Part shown: positions 8,460-18,900 of the stretch, in pieces
Layout: the number at the start of each line of letters is the position of its first letter
Numbering within the stretch: position 1 is the first letter of the stretch
DNA from: Mesorhizobium sp. LSJC280B00
GTDB lineage: Bacteria; Pseudomonadota; Alphaproteobacteria; Rhizobiales; Rhizobiaceae
Direction of reading: 5' to 3'
Assembly: GCF_000502835.1 (NCBI RefSeq)
Contig: NZ_AYVL01000019.1
Coordinates: 1-35,130, forward strand
DNA length: 35,130 bases
Notes under the pieces: generated by a model
What the model saw: only the letters and a program-made list of their open reading frames with translations
Database searches by the model: none
What the model was told of the DNA's origin: nothing
Program-made: the position numbers and the translations under genes

Positions 8460-10334
8460 ATGGACCGGGTCTTCGTAGAATATTACGAGGAGGAACTGAC
8501 CCATATCCGCGCGCTCGCGGCAGAATTTGCCGACATGCATCCCGCGGTGGCGCGCAACCTTTCACTCGATACGGTCCCCTGTCCGGACCCTTACGTCGAG
8601 CGGCTGCTTGACGGCGTTGCTTTCTTGGCCGCGCGGACCCGACTCAAGGTCGATGCGGAACGCTCGCGTTTCTCGCGCGCCGTCCTTGATGTTCTCTATC
8701 CCGATCTTGTCACGCCGGCGCCGGCAACGGCCGTGGTGGTGTTCAAACCCGGCCAGCAGGTCCAGACAATGATTGGCGGCCATGTCGTCAAACGCAATAC
8801 GCGTCTGGTTTCCAGCCTCCAGCCAGGCCTGTCGACGCGTTGCACGTTCACCACCGCCCAGGACACCACGCTGTGGCCGATTGCCATCACCTCGATCGGC
8901 TATTTTCAGGATCGCAGCGCCTTGGCTGCAGCCGGCATCGCGCGGATCGGCGGTGTGGATGGCGAGGCGGCGCTTCGCATCACGCTGGCTCGTACCGGAA
9001 AAGGCAAGCTCGACGAACTGTCGCTCGACCGGCTTGATCTCTACTTTTCCGCGCGCACCAAGGCACCACTGCTTTTCGACGCGATCTTCGGCGCCTGCGC
9101 GGCCGTTGGTGCACGGCCGGAAGGCAAGGCCAACCCGATATCGCCGTTGCCGGTACCTGAAATGGTCGGCATCAACGATGACGAGGCGCTGATGCCTCGT
9201 ACACGTCCGACCTTCGAAGGGTACCGTCTTCTGCGCGAATATTTCATGATGCCGGAGCGCTTTCATTATGCTCGGGTTTCGGGATTGCAGCCCATCGTGC
9301 GCACATGCACAGCCGAACTCGAGATCATCTTCATCTTCAGGCGTCCGGTGCCTGAAGTTGCCGATGTGACGGCGGCCGATTTTGAACTTTTCGCAACGCC
9401 GATCATCAATCTGTTCGAACGTGAGTGCAACGTCGTCGAGCTCGATCCACGCAAGACGCGGCAGGTGCTGCATGCCGACCGCACGAGAGCGCGGGACTTC
9501 GAAATCTATCGGGTTATCCGCGTCGAGGACGCCGACAGCGAGGGGAGCGACGCCGCAATCCCGGAGCTCTTCAGCCTGGGACAGAACCGCGGCAGCGGTT
9601 GGGTTTATTCCACCGAACGGCGCCCACGCCGCCCGACGGAGGAGGAACGGCGCGACGGCCTCACCCGTACTTCATACACGGGCGACGACGTTTTCCTGGC
9701 GATTTCGCGTCCCGCGGAAAGTCCTCCGAACCGGCCGCTGAAGCGCGTCGACGTCGTGGCGCTCTGCACCAACCGCGATCTGCCGATTCTTGACGACAAC
9801 CCTACCTTGACTCTGGAAGCCGGCGATCCGGTCGAGACGATCCGGCTTCTCGGCGCATTGCGCCCGCCTCGCCCAGCCATCCCCGCAGCGCTGCCGGCGG
9901 GCGCGGCGGGTGAATCGCGAGCCGACAATCTCGCCTGGCGGCTTGTAGCGCAGCTCGCGCTCAACTTTCTAAGCCTTGCAAAGGAAGGTCGCGGCGTCGA
10001 TCCGCTGCATGCGCTGCTTGAGCTTTACGCCGACAGGGGAGACCCGAGCCTCGCCCGCAATGTGCACTCGATCGTGCGCATCGACTCCCGGTCGGTCATC
10101 GAACGGCTACAGATCGACGGGCCGATGTGCTTCGGACGAGGCACGGAGGTGACATTGCATGTCGATCAATCGGTTCTGGCGGGGCAGAGCACCTTGCTGC
10201 TTTCGGCCTTGCTGGCACGGCTGTTTGCCCGTCATGCCGGAATAAACGGCTTTGTGCGAACCCGCACATGGCTGCTGCAGAAGCAGGAGGATGTGCCATG
10301 GCCGATGACGCCCGGCAATCGCTACCTGATCTAG
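8460..10334 (+). CDS. tssF: TssF (ImpG/VasA), T6SS baseplate protein
   Basis: A 624-residue ImpG/VasA protein of the baseplate wedge, where it pairs with TssG and TssE. The N-terminus is textbook: YYEEELTHIRALAAEFA, then DPYVERLLDGVAFLAARTRL around residues 41-60. The middle contains EGYRLLREYFMMPERFHY near 254-271, another conserved block. The C-terminal region has GAEVTLHVDQ-like beta strands (here RGTEVTLHVD) before the last helices. Length is normal for the family. It starts one base after the tssE stop and ends inside the next gene, overlapping tssG by 37 bases. Confidence 0.96.
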   Translation: MDRVFVEYYEEELTHIRALAAEFADMHPAVARNLSLDTVPCPDPYVERLLDGVAFLAARTRLKVDAERSRFSRAVLDVLYPDLVTPAPATAVVVFKPGQQVQTMIGGHVVKRNTRLVSSLQPGLSTRCTFTTAQDTTLWPIAITSIGYFQDRSALAAAGIARIGGVDGEAALRITLARTGKGKLDELSLDRLDLYFSARTKAPLLFDAIFGACAAVGARPEGKANPISPLPVPEMVGINDDEALMPRTRPTFEGYRLLREYFMMPERFHYARVSGLQPIVRTCTAELEIIFIFRRPVPEVADVTAADFELFATPIINLFERECNVVELDPRKTRQVLHADRTRARDFEIYRVIRVEDADSEGSDAAIPELFSLGQNRGSGWVYSTERRPRRPTEEERRDGLTRTSYTGDDVFLAISRPAESPPNRPLKRVDVVALCTNRDLPILDDNPTLTLEAGDPVETIRLLGALRPPRPAIPAALPAGAAGESRADNLAWRLVAQLALNFLSLAKEGRGVDPLHALLELYADRGDPSLARNVHSIVRIDSRSVIERLQIDGPMCFGRGTEVTLHVDQSVLAGQSTLLLSALLARLFARHAGINGFVRTRTWLLQKQEDVPWPMTPGNRYLI

Positions 10335-11359
10335 ACAAGCCTGGCCGGTCCGAAGAGCTGTCGGATGCATTCGACTTCTTCGAGTTGTTGCGGCGACTCG
10401 AACGAAGAGGCGGGCTGTTCGGCTATTCCGGCCCGCCGGAGCGCGAGCCCTCGCGGCTCGGGCAGCATGTCCGTCTCAGCTTTTTCGCCAAGGACTTGGC
10501 AGAATTCCGCGAAGCGACTGACAAAGCGCCCGCTCGGGTCACGGTCGCAAACATTGGTCTGATGGGACCTGAAGGTCCGATGCCCCTGCATTTGACGCGC
10601 TGGGTACTCGATCGCCTGTCGCAACGCTGGTTCACCGGCGCCGATGCGCAGCAGACCAGCGACACGACGTTCATGGACTTCGTCAACATTCTTCAGAACC
10701 GCATGATTGCGCTGTATTACAGGGCGTGGGCGGATGCGCATCCGGCGGTTCAGGTCGAGCGCCCGGTAGGTGGGCGCGTTCGCGCTATGCTTGAAGCCAT
10801 GGCGGGAATAGGGCTTCCCGGCACCCACAACCCCGAACTGGACGCAGTGAAGCTGCGCCAGGCCGCTTCGCTTGCCAATCAGGTCGACGGCCCCGAGCGG
10901 CTGACGCTGTTCCTGGCTGAGGCGTTCAAGGTGCCGGTCCAGATCAGGGAGTTCATCGCTGCCTGGATGACCATACCAGCCGCGCTCCAGACCCGCGTTG
11001 GCAAAGCCTACGCAGGGCTCGGTCGGGGAGCGACGATCGGTCCGCGCGTCTTCAACCGTCAAAGCAGGATCGAGCTCCGCGTCGGCCCGCTGGGCTATGA
11101 GGAGTTCAAGGCGTTCCTGCCGGGCGGTCAACGCCTCAAATTGTTCAAGCAAGCCGTTAGCGACATGGTCGGCGCATCGCTCGACGTCGATCTGCGCATC
11201 GTGCTGGCGCGCGATGCCGTTCCGCCGCCGCGTATTGGAACCGTGCAACTCGCCCGGACCGCGTGGCTTGCGCGGCCCGCTGAAAGGGGCGATGCTGACG
11301 ACATGCGGCTGCGGACATTAGTCGGCTGGCGGCAGGAAGGGGCGGAGGTCGCGGCATGA
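10298..11359 (+). CDS. tssG: TssG (ImpH/VasB), T6SS baseplate protein
   Basis: A 353-residue ImpH/VasB protein, partner of TssF in the baseplate wedge. The start at 10298 follows a very good AGGAGG with 7-base spacing, even though the frame is open from 10127. The protein then begins with the expected DFFELLRRLER block around residues 25-35. Later it shows EGPMPLHLTRWVLDRLSQR and the VPVQIREFIAAWM segment of the gp6/gp53-like fold. Length is in the usual 330-370 range. The gene lies within the operon, overlapping tssF at its 5' end and tagH by 4 bases (ATGA) at its 3' end. Confidence 0.95.
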   Translation: MADDARQSLPDLDKPGRSEELSDAFDFFELLRRLERRGGLFGYSGPPEREPSRLGQHVRLSFFAKDLAEFREATDKAPARVTVANIGLMGPEGPMPLHLTRWVLDRLSQRWFTGADAQQTSDTTFMDFVNILQNRMIALYYRAWADAHPAVQVERPVGGRVRAMLEAMAGIGLPGTHNPELDAVKLRQAASLANQVDGPERLTLFLAEAFKVPVQIREFIAAWMTIPAALQTRVGKAYAGLGRGATIGPRVFNRQSRIELRVGPLGYEEFKAFLPGGQRLKLFKQAVSDMVGASLDVDLRIVLARDAVPPPRIGTVQLARTAWLARPAERGDADDMRLRTLVGWRQEGAEVAA

Positions 11360-12831
11360 GTCTGCTGCTGACGCTGGAGCAAGGGCCACGCACCCAGGCG
11401 GTACGGCAGACCCGGCTTGACGAGGGGGAACTGGTGATCGGCCGCAGCGCGGACGCCGGCTGGCAGATCGATGATCCCGACATGTTCGTTTCACGCGCCC
11501 ATTGCAGGATCACTGGTGGGCGCGACGGATATTTCGTCACCGATACGTCGAGCAGCGGATTGTTCATAGACGACTCCGACAGCCCGCTCGGCGCAGGCAA
11601 GTCGACGCGTCTTCGCAATGGCATGCGGCTGAGACTGGGCGATTACATCGTGCATGTCGATCTGCAGACGTCGAGTGCCCAAGCCACAGCAGCAGCCGCA
11701 GCGCCGGTTCCGGAGCGCTCACCGCCGGCGTCTCGGGCGCCGGTCAGCATCGGCCGTGACGATTTCTTTTCAGCCGCCGTGGAAGAAGAGCCGCAGCGGC
11801 CACGTCCAGCCGAGCTGCCGAACCCGTTCGAGCAGCCGATCCCGGGCGCGTTCGAACGCGCCAATTCCAGACAGCGCAGCTCGCCTGCTTTCGACGACCC
11901 GCTCAGCCTCGATCCGATCGCAACACCAGCATCCAAAGGCACCGCAAACTATCCAGAACCAGCCAGCGCACCCAAGCAGACAGACCCATTTGGCCTCGAG
12001 TCGGTGTCGTTCCCCAACGGCGCTACGGAGCCTGCGACGGCAAAGCTGCCGGAATTCAACGACGACTTCGGTTTTGGTCCAGCCGCAGCGCCCAACCCGG
12101 GAAGCGGCGCCAGCTCAACCGGGCAGCGCGAGCGCGACGCCCTGCCACTGCAAGCGGCCAATCCCTGGGACGTGCCCGTGCGAGGGGCAGATGCCCCTCC
12201 CCCAATACGGGCAGGCGCAGCCGCCAGCCCCGCCCGCCAGCCGCCTGCGAGGCAGCACGCCGACATGGCGCTTCGCACCGCATTCCTGCGCGGTATGGGT
12301 GTCGCGGAAGCCGATTTTCCCGGGCGCGACGCCGTCGCCGAGATGGAAAAGTTCGGCCGCGAATACCGGCTTATGATGGAAGGATTGATGCAGCTGCTGC
12401 GCAAGCGTGCCGAAGAAAAGGGAAATGCCCGCGTTGCCCAGACAATGGTCGGGGCCTCCGAGGTCAATCCACTCAAGTTTCTGCCGACGGTCGACGACGC
12501 AATCTTGACGCTCATCGCCGAACGCAGCCCCGGATTTCTCGCCGGCGAAGCGGCTATCGCGGATGCGGTTCGCGATCTGGCACAGCATCACGTGCGCGCC
12601 TGGCGCGGCGTGCAGGCTGCCTTGCGGCGGATGGTCGACCGTTTTGAGCCGGCAGCCATCGAAGAAGAGCTGAAATCGAGTTCCGCGATCGGCACGCTGT
12701 TGTCGGGCGGGCGCGGCGCCAAGCTGTGGGAGCTCTATCAGAAACGCCATCGTGAAATCGCCGAGAGCGCGGAAAAGAGCTTTCTCGGCGAAATCGGCGC
12801 CGATTTTCGGGATGCATATGAGGAGGAGTAA
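11356..12831 (+). CDS. tagH: TagH1, FHA-domain T6SS protein (ImpI/VasC)
   Basis: A 491-residue protein with an N-terminal forkhead-associated (FHA) phosphothreonine-binding domain and a C-terminal T6SS-specific domain. The FHA core residues are visible: GR at 29-30, SRAHC at 46-50 and the later SSGLFI. About 190 residues of low-complexity Pro/Ala/Ser sequence (roughly 105-295) follow. The conserved C-terminal helical domain includes a NPLKFLPTVDDAI motif. In other systems FHA proteins are phosphorylated by the PpkA kinase to trigger assembly, but no kinase or phosphatase gene lies in this window. The gene overlaps tssG by 4 bases, and tssJ starts 3 bases after its stop. A second tagH is at 28263-29318. 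Confidence 0.93.
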   Translation: MSLLLTLEQGPRTQAVRQTRLDEGELVIGRSADAGWQIDDPDMFVSRAHCRITGGRDGYFVTDTSSSGLFIDDSDSPLGAGKSTRLRNGMRLRLGDYIVHVDLQTSSAQATAAAAAPVPERSPPASRAPVSIGRDDFFSAAVEEEPQRPRPAELPNPFEQPIPGAFERANSRQRSSPAFDDPLSLDPIATPASKGTANYPEPASAPKQTDPFGLESVSFPNGATEPATAKLPEFNDDFGFGPAAAPNPGSGASSTGQRERDALPLQAANPWDVPVRGADAPPPIRAGAAASPARQPPARQHADMALRTAFLRGMGVAEADFPGRDAVAEMEKFGREYRLMMEGLMQLLRKRAEEKGNARVAQTMVGASEVNPLKFLPTVDDAILTLIAERSPGFLAGEAAIADAVRDLAQHHVRAWRGVQAALRRMVDRFEPAAIEEELKSSSAIGTLLSGGRGAKLWELYQKRHREIAESAEKSFLGEIGADFRDAYEEE

Positions 12832-12834
12832 GAC

Positions 12835-13290
12835 ATGATCGATCGACGCGAATTTATCGTTGCCTTGGGTGCGACCGGGCTGCTTACGGCCTGTCAAAGC
12901 GCCGGGCCGCCAAAACCGTCGGTCATCACCGTGAAGCTGACAGGAGCGGCCGGCATGAACCCTGGACCAGGCGGCGGCGACCGGCCAGTGACGGTGCTGG
13001 TCACGCGGCTGCGCAGCACCGGTAAGTTCAACTCCGCCGACTACTTTGCCTTGCAGGGGGATGCCGGCTCGGCACTGGCAGGCGATCTAATCGGGTCCGA
13101 CCAGATTGCCGTCGGGCCTGGAAAAACCGCGACCAAGACCATTACGGTTGAACCGGATGCGACGGCCCTGGGCTTCGTTGCACTTATCCGTGAGCCTGGC
13201 GGGCGAAACTGGCGGACGACCAAATCGGTTTCGCCCGGAGCAAACTTTACGATCAATGTCACACTCGGCAGCGGCGGCATTTCCGCCTGA
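12835..13290 (+). CDS. tssJ: TssJ, outer-membrane lipoprotein of the T6SS membrane complex
   Basis: A 151-residue lipoprotein that anchors TssM to the outer membrane. The signal peptide ends in the lipobox LTAC with the acylated Cys at position 20. The following Gln is compatible with outer-membrane sorting. The signal begins with RREF at residues 4-7, a twin-arginine-like pattern. The mature part is a small beta-sandwich with KLTGAAGMNPG and RPVTVLVTRLRSTGKF segments, typical of the VC_A0113/SciN family. An AGGAGGAG ribosome binding site lies in the end of tagH. It is the only TssJ in the window, although there are two TssM and two TssL proteins. Confidence 0.92.
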   Translation: MIDRREFIVALGATGLLTACQSAGPPKPSVITVKLTGAAGMNPGPGGGDRPVTVLVTRLRSTGKFNSADYFALQGDAGSALAGDLIGSDQIAVGPGKTATKTITVEPDATALGFVALIREPGGRNWRTTKSVSPGANFTINVTLGSGGISA

Positions 13291-13329
13291 CGGCCAAGGC
13301 AAGGGGAGCTCGATGCAGAGAGTAGCCGC

Positions 13330-14664
13330 ATGAGCGATGCAAACAGGGTGCTGTGGTCCGAGGGCCTTTTTCTGCGGACCCAGCATTTCCAGCAGCAGGA
13401 TCGTTTCTTCGAGGCGACTGTGCGCGGCGCGTTGCAGGCCGGCCGGCTGCATACGTTCGGCTTTCAGCAATTGACCCTGGATAAGGCATTGCTCGATGCC
13501 GGCCAGATCTCGATCCTGTCTGCACGAGGCATTTTCCCGGACGGAACCCCCTTCTCCATTCCGGATCTGATGGACGCGCCGCGTCCGCTGCCGGTCTCCG
13601 CGGATACAGGCGCCGGCCCGGTGCTGGTCGCCTTGCCGCTCGAGCCGGCGGGCGGCATTGGTTTCGATCCGGCGCATGCGCCGCCCAGCGGTGCGCGCTA
13701 TCATGGACGGATCGTTTCGGTGCGCGATGCCGTCCAGGGCGGTTCAGACCCCGAAGAAATCGAAATCGCCCGGCCGCAATCGCTGTTGCTTGCACCCGGC
13801 AAATCGGTCGGCGGCTACACCGCCTTGCCGATCGCCGACATCAAGGGGGTTCGTGCCGATGGCGGCGTTTCGCTGGACGAGACGTTCCTGCCACCGGCAT
13901 TGGTTACCGGTGCAGTGGCCTGGTACCGGCAACTGCTTCTGGAAGTCGTCACAGGCCTCGACCAGATCGCCGAGGCGCATGGCAAGATGGTCATGGGCGG
14001 GCCAGGGCGCAGCGTCGAAGACCTGTTGATGCTCAACCTCGCCAACGCGGCGCGTCCGCGACTGGCCCATATGCTGGCGCAGGATGTCTTCCATCCGGCC
14101 GAACTTTACCTGGAACTGGCCGGGCTTGCCGGCTCGATGGCGACCTACGGCTCGAGCGCGCGGCGACTGGGCGAGCTGCCGGCTTACGATCACATGGCGC
14201 CCGGCCCACCGTTTTCGGCGCTGGCGGATGCATTGCGCTCACTGATCCTGAGCCTGCGCTACATCGAGCCGAAATCGCGGGCGCTGCCCGTCATGCGCCA
14301 TTCGACCAATGTTTGGAAAATCCGCATCGACAATCCGAAGCTGCTGGTGGCCAGCCGGATCGTCATCCGGGTCGGTTCGGAACTGTCGGAGGACGCGCTA
14401 CGCAAGATATTCGTCAACCAGGCGACCGTAGGCTCGGCGGATGAGTTCGAGGGCCTGTGGAAGTCCCGCCTGCCCGGCATCCCGCTGAAACCGCTTCATT
14501 CGCAACCGCGCGAGATTCCTTACGACGGCGATCGGCTGTGCCTTGAGCTCGACCAGAAAAGCGAGCACTGGGCATCGCTGCTCGGTGCCCCAGGCTTCGT
14601 CATTGGCGTTTCGGGTGTACTGCCGAGCGAACCGCAGGTGGACTGCTATTCGGTGAACAGGTGA
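13330..14664 (+). CDS. tssK: TssK (ImpJ/VasE), baseplate-membrane complex adaptor
   Basis: A 444-residue ImpJ/VasE protein that trimerises and tethers the baseplate to TssL and TssM. The family opening VLWSEGLFLRTQHFQQQDR is at about residues 7-25. Further conserved segments are LPIADIKGVRADGGVSLDE near 165-185 and the C-terminal RIDNPKLLVASRIVIRVGS. Length is normal. It is separated from tssJ by 39 bases, with a purine-rich stretch (GCAGAGAG) before the ATG, and tssL follows after 4 bases. Confidence 0.95.
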   Translation: MSDANRVLWSEGLFLRTQHFQQQDRFFEATVRGALQAGRLHTFGFQQLTLDKALLDAGQISILSARGIFPDGTPFSIPDLMDAPRPLPVSADTGAGPVLVALPLEPAGGIGFDPAHAPPSGARYHGRIVSVRDAVQGGSDPEEIEIARPQSLLLAPGKSVGGYTALPIADIKGVRADGGVSLDETFLPPALVTGAVAWYRQLLLEVVTGLDQIAEAHGKMVMGGPGRSVEDLLMLNLANAARPRLAHMLAQDVFHPAELYLELAGLAGSMATYGSSARRLGELPAYDHMAPGPPFSALADALRSLILSLRYIEPKSRALPVMRHSTNVWKIRIDNPKLLVASRIVIRVGSELSEDALRKIFVNQATVGSADEFEGLWKSRLPGIPLKPLHSQPREIPYDGDRLCLELDQKSEHWASLLGAPGFVIGVSGVLPSEPQVDCYSVNR

Positions 14665-14668
14665 AACC

Positions 14669-15991
14669 ATGAGCCGGGATGATCCTTTCGGACTGTCGGA
14701 GGATCGCGAACGCACTCGCATCAGGCTGACCGGCACGCCGATGCCGCGACCGATGGCGGCATCCTTGCCGGGCGGGCCGGTTAAACGCTCGCGCACCCAC
14801 CCGAACGGCCTTGTCAACGCCTTCGCGCCCCTGCTCGAGTTTGCGCCTGAGCTTGAAAGCGCGCTGCCACCAGAGAATCCGGAAGTGTTACGCACCCGGC
14901 TGCTCGAAGAACTGGTTCGGGCACGCGACACGGCAATGGCGGCGGGGTCATCGATGGAGCGGGCCGATCAGGCAGCATGGGTGGTGGCGGCCTTGCTCGA
15001 CGATCTGGCCCTGAACACGCCCTGGGGCGGGGCCAGCGCATGGCCGCGTCAGCCGCTTGTGGTCATGTTGCGCGGCGACGTCGACGCCGGCACGCAGTTC
15101 TTCACACGGCTCGACGAACTGGAACGCCATCCGAACCGCGATCGCGAATTGCTGGAACTTCAGTATGACTGCCTGGCACTGGGTTTTCGCGGCAAGTATC
15201 GCGTGCCCGGCCGGTCGGGCGATCGCTCGCTCAATGCCGTTCGTGTGGCCGCGGCACGTTTCCTGCGCGATGCCGACGCCGAGAATGGACCGCTGTCGCC
15301 GAACTGGAAAGGCGTCATCGCATCCGACGAGCCGCAGCGCTTCATCGTTCCGATCTGGGTGATGGCCTTGGCCGCGGCGGTCATCGCCACCGCGACCTAT
15401 GTCGGGCTCTCGATGGGACTAAGCAGCCAGGCGGTGGAGCTTTCAGCGCTGGTCCGCGCATTGCCGCCGCCGACCCGTGGCGACATCAGCCGCGTATCGC
15501 CAACCGTCGATGTCCCGCCGCCGGAGACTGTGGATTTCGCGCTGCTGCCCGAATTTGAGGCCGGCGCGCCGGGCAATCTCAGATCGGCTCTGAGCGGCAC
15601 GGAGAGCGTTTCGCTGGCCAAGCTGGTCATCCAGGCCTCCAATCCCGAACTGTTCCAGTCGTCGCGGCCAACACTGACGGAAGGATTCGAGCCGCTGATC
15701 GGCTCGATCGCCAAGGTGATCCTCGCCAATCAGGACCTGATCGGCAACATCACTGTGGTCGGACATACGGACGGCGTCCCTCTGCAAAGAACCAATCCGC
15801 TGTCGACCAACCAGCGACTGTCAGAGGCTCGTGCCCAGACCATTGCCGACATGCTGGTACAAAACGGAGTGCCGCAGGAACGCGTCCATTCCGAGGGCCG
15901 GGCAGCCACGGATCCAGTGGCCGACGACGGCACGCGCGAGGGCCGGGCCCTGAACCGGCGCGTTGAGGTGCTGGTCGAAAAGAGGCTGTGA
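14669..15991 (+). CDS. tssL: TssL1, DotU-family inner-membrane protein with OmpA-like domain
   Basis: A 440-residue 'evolved' TssL. The N-terminal cytoplasmic DotU domain (about 50-210) has NPLLEFAPEL-type and LDDLALNTPWG blocks. A single transmembrane helix lies at about residues 225-248. The periplasmic OmpA-like domain occupies roughly 330-440, with GHTDG, the NQRLSEARAQ block and the terminal NRRVEVLVEKR. The Asp of GHTDG and the Arg in NRRVEV are the residues that normally bind peptidoglycan diaminopimelate. It forms the inner-membrane complex with TssM and contacts TssK. It starts 4 bases after tssK, and tssM starts 1 base after its stop. A second copy is at 29608-31116. Confidence 0.94.
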   Translation: MSRDDPFGLSEDRERTRIRLTGTPMPRPMAASLPGGPVKRSRTHPNGLVNAFAPLLEFAPELESALPPENPEVLRTRLLEELVRARDTAMAAGSSMERADQAAWVVAALLDDLALNTPWGGASAWPRQPLVVMLRGDVDAGTQFFTRLDELERHPNRDRELLELQYDCLALGFRGKYRVPGRSGDRSLNAVRVAAARFLRDADAENGPLSPNWKGVIASDEPQRFIVPIWVMALAAAVIATATYVGLSMGLSSQAVELSALVRALPPPTRGDISRVSPTVDVPPPETVDFALLPEFEAGAPGNLRSALSGTESVSLAKLVIQASNPELFQSSRPTLTEGFEPLIGSIAKVILANQDLIGNITVVGHTDGVPLQRTNPLSTNQRLSEARAQTIADMLVQNGVPQERVHSEGRAATDPVADDGTREGRALNRRVEVLVEKRL

Positions 15992-15992
15992 G

Positions 15993-18900
15993 ATGTTCAT
16001 CCTGCGCTTCCTCTGGGCGGTCCTGACATCGCGCTGGCTGTGGACACTGATTGGCATCGCGCTGCTTTGCTTTGTGATCTGGGTATTCGGGCCGATCGTC
16101 AGGGTCGGACCCTACGACCCTTTCGCCTCCGACAATGTGCGCATCGTCATCATCGCGCTGCTGGTCATCTTCTGGCTGATCTGGCTGATCGCCGCCCAGC
16201 GTCGGGCGATCCGTGCCAACCGTATGTTCGTCGCCGAAATCGCCGCGCCGGCGGTAGAGAAGCCACTCAGCCCCGGCGAAGAGAATGTCGCTGCCGTCGG
16301 AGCCAAGTTCGGCGAGGTCATGGCCGAGTTGAAGCGCCGCAAACTGGGCGGTCGCAAGTTCCTGCGCGAGATGCCCTGGTACGTGATCGTCGGACCGCCG
16401 GCCACCGGCAAGACCACGGCCTTGCGCCAGTCGGGGTTGAATTTTCCGATCGACCTGACCGACGACCTGCAAGGGGTCGGCGGCACGCGCAATTGCGACT
16501 GGTTCTTTTCGGAGAGTGCGGTTCTGATCGACACTGCAGGCCGCTATGTCCAACAGGAGAGCCAACCCGACGTCGACGCAGTGGAGTGGCTGGGCTTCCT
16601 CGACCTTTTGAAGAAGCACCGGGGCCGTCGCGCGCTCAACGGTGTGATCGTCGCGCTTTCGATCGATGTGCTTTCGGAGGGCGACGACGCCATCAAGGCG
16701 CATGGCCGCAAGATCCGCCGTCGGCTGGCCGAGCTCAACGACCGCCTCGAAATCCGCCTTCCGGTCTATCTGATGCTGACCAAAGCCGACCTGATCAAGG
16801 GGTTCGAGGCTTTCTTCGGCGGTTTGTCGACGGCTGCGCGCGAGCAGGTCTGGGGGACTACGTTCGCACTCGACGCGCATGTCGATGCAAAGACCATCGA
16901 GCGGGAAATCGCGACGTTAGCAACCGAGCTCGAGCGGCGGCTGGTGCCCCGGCTGGAGGACGAAGACAAGCTTGCTGCCCGCGCCGAAATCTTCAGGTTT
17001 CCCGCCCAACTCGCCAGCCTGTCCGAGCCGATCCAGGTACTGATCGAGGCGATGTTCGGCGAAAGCCGGTATGAGGAGGCCGCCTGGCTGCGTGGCCTTT
17101 ATCTGACGTCGGCGACCCAGGAAGGGGCGCCCATCGATCGGCTGACCGCAGCGCTGTCTGCCTCCTTCGGCCTTCCGCCGCGCCGGGCGTTGGCCGCGCC
17201 GCGTGTCGAAAAACGCAGCTTCTTCCTAAAGAACCTGCTCACAGAAGTCATCTTCAAGGAAGCCGGCCTAGGCACCTTCGATCCGCTGGCGCAACGCCGC
17301 CGCGCCTGGATCTGGCGTGGCGCGGCCGCCGCATGTGCCGCAGCCGCCCTGCTGGTCAGCGGTCTATTCACCTGGTCCTATTACGACAACCGCAACGCGA
17401 TCACGGCCCAGGCAAGCCAGTTCGAGGCGCTGCAAACGCCACTGACCTCGGCCGCGGCAAACCCGGCATCCGTAGAACAGCCTGCGATCGATGGCGCCCT
17501 CAGTGCGATGGATGAGGTCGCAAATGCCCGCACCCCGCCGCCTGGCGCGGGACAGGATTTGCTGGGGCCATCAGCCTCGGCGGAACTGGTGCGGGCACAG
17601 ACCGACACTTACGACCATGCTTTGCGCAATGTTCTCGAGCCGCACATGGTGGCGCTGCTCGAGGCGACGATGTGGCGGCAGATCCGCGATCCGGACTTCA
17701 TGCTTGGCGCGCTGAAGACCTATCGCATGATGACCGGCCTTTCTCAGATGGATCCAGACTTCGCCCAGAGCTGGTGGGTCAACAGTCTGCCTGAATTCGC
17801 CGCGGCTGCCCCCTTTCCGACAGCTGACGCCGAAGAGCACCAGCTTGCCGCGATCCGTCGCATGGCGGTTGACGCCAGTTATATCGCTCCGGACCAGGCG
17901 CTGGTTGCGGAGGCACTTAAAACCGTCTGCACGATTTCCTTGCCGGCGCGTGCCTATAAACAATTGCTGGCCGACCCGGCGGTGACTGCGCTCAAGGAAT
18001 GGATTCCTGCCAACTTCGCCGGCCCCAACGGCGCCAAGGTCTTTGCGCGGCGTTCTGACAAGACGCTTAGGGTCGGCATTTCGGGAGCGTTTACCTATGC
18101 CGGCTTCCATGACGCCATTCTCGACCGGGTCGAGGATATCGCCGCCCAGGCAGCACTCGACCGGGCGGTGTTCGCCGGCGGTTGCTCGGAAAATTCCGAA
18201 ACCTCCCTGTCAGCGCTGTCAGAAGATATTCTGAAGCTTTATTACGACGACTACATCGCGCAATGGGACAGCTTCCTGCGCGACATGAGGCTTGCGCCAT
18301 TGACCGATCTCAACGTCGCCAGTGAGAACCTCAAGGATCTTTCAAGTGCCGACTCCGCGCTGAAGCGCCTGGTCACCGCGGTGGTCCAGGAGACCGAGCT
18401 TACGCGATCCGATGAAGCGCCGGCAAACGACAAGGCAGCGGCGGCAGGTGGCTCGAAACTGCTTGGCAAGCTGGGCAAGCTTGGCAAGATCGTAAAAACC
18501 GGAGCAAAGCTTTTGCCGCGTGCCGGCTCCGCCGACGAGGTGGATCTTACCGGCAGTCTGGTGGCCGAGCATTTCAAGCCGCTCAAGGGTGCCATCGCCG
18601 AGGTCGACGGCCAGCCGCCGGCGCTCGACGCCGCCATTGTCGCGCTCACCGCACTGTCCAACGTGCTGCAGACGGTGACGGCCAATCCCGATCCTCAGGA
18701 CGCCATCAAGAAACAGGGCGGCCTCGCCGAGCTGACGGGAGCGGTCGCCAGGCAAGCGCAGATCCTGCCCGACCCAATCGATGATTGGTTGGGCGGTATT
18801 GCCGGCGATACCAGCGGCCTGACGCAGAAGGCGGTCACCTCGGAGCTCAACGCCATCTGGCGAGCCGATATCCTGCCGTTCTGCCAGGCAGCACTCAACA

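Noticed and set aside
15750..16880. 376-codon minus-strand frame over tssL and tssM
   Set aside because: It is a shadow of conserved genes, like the many other long antisense frames in this GC-rich window.
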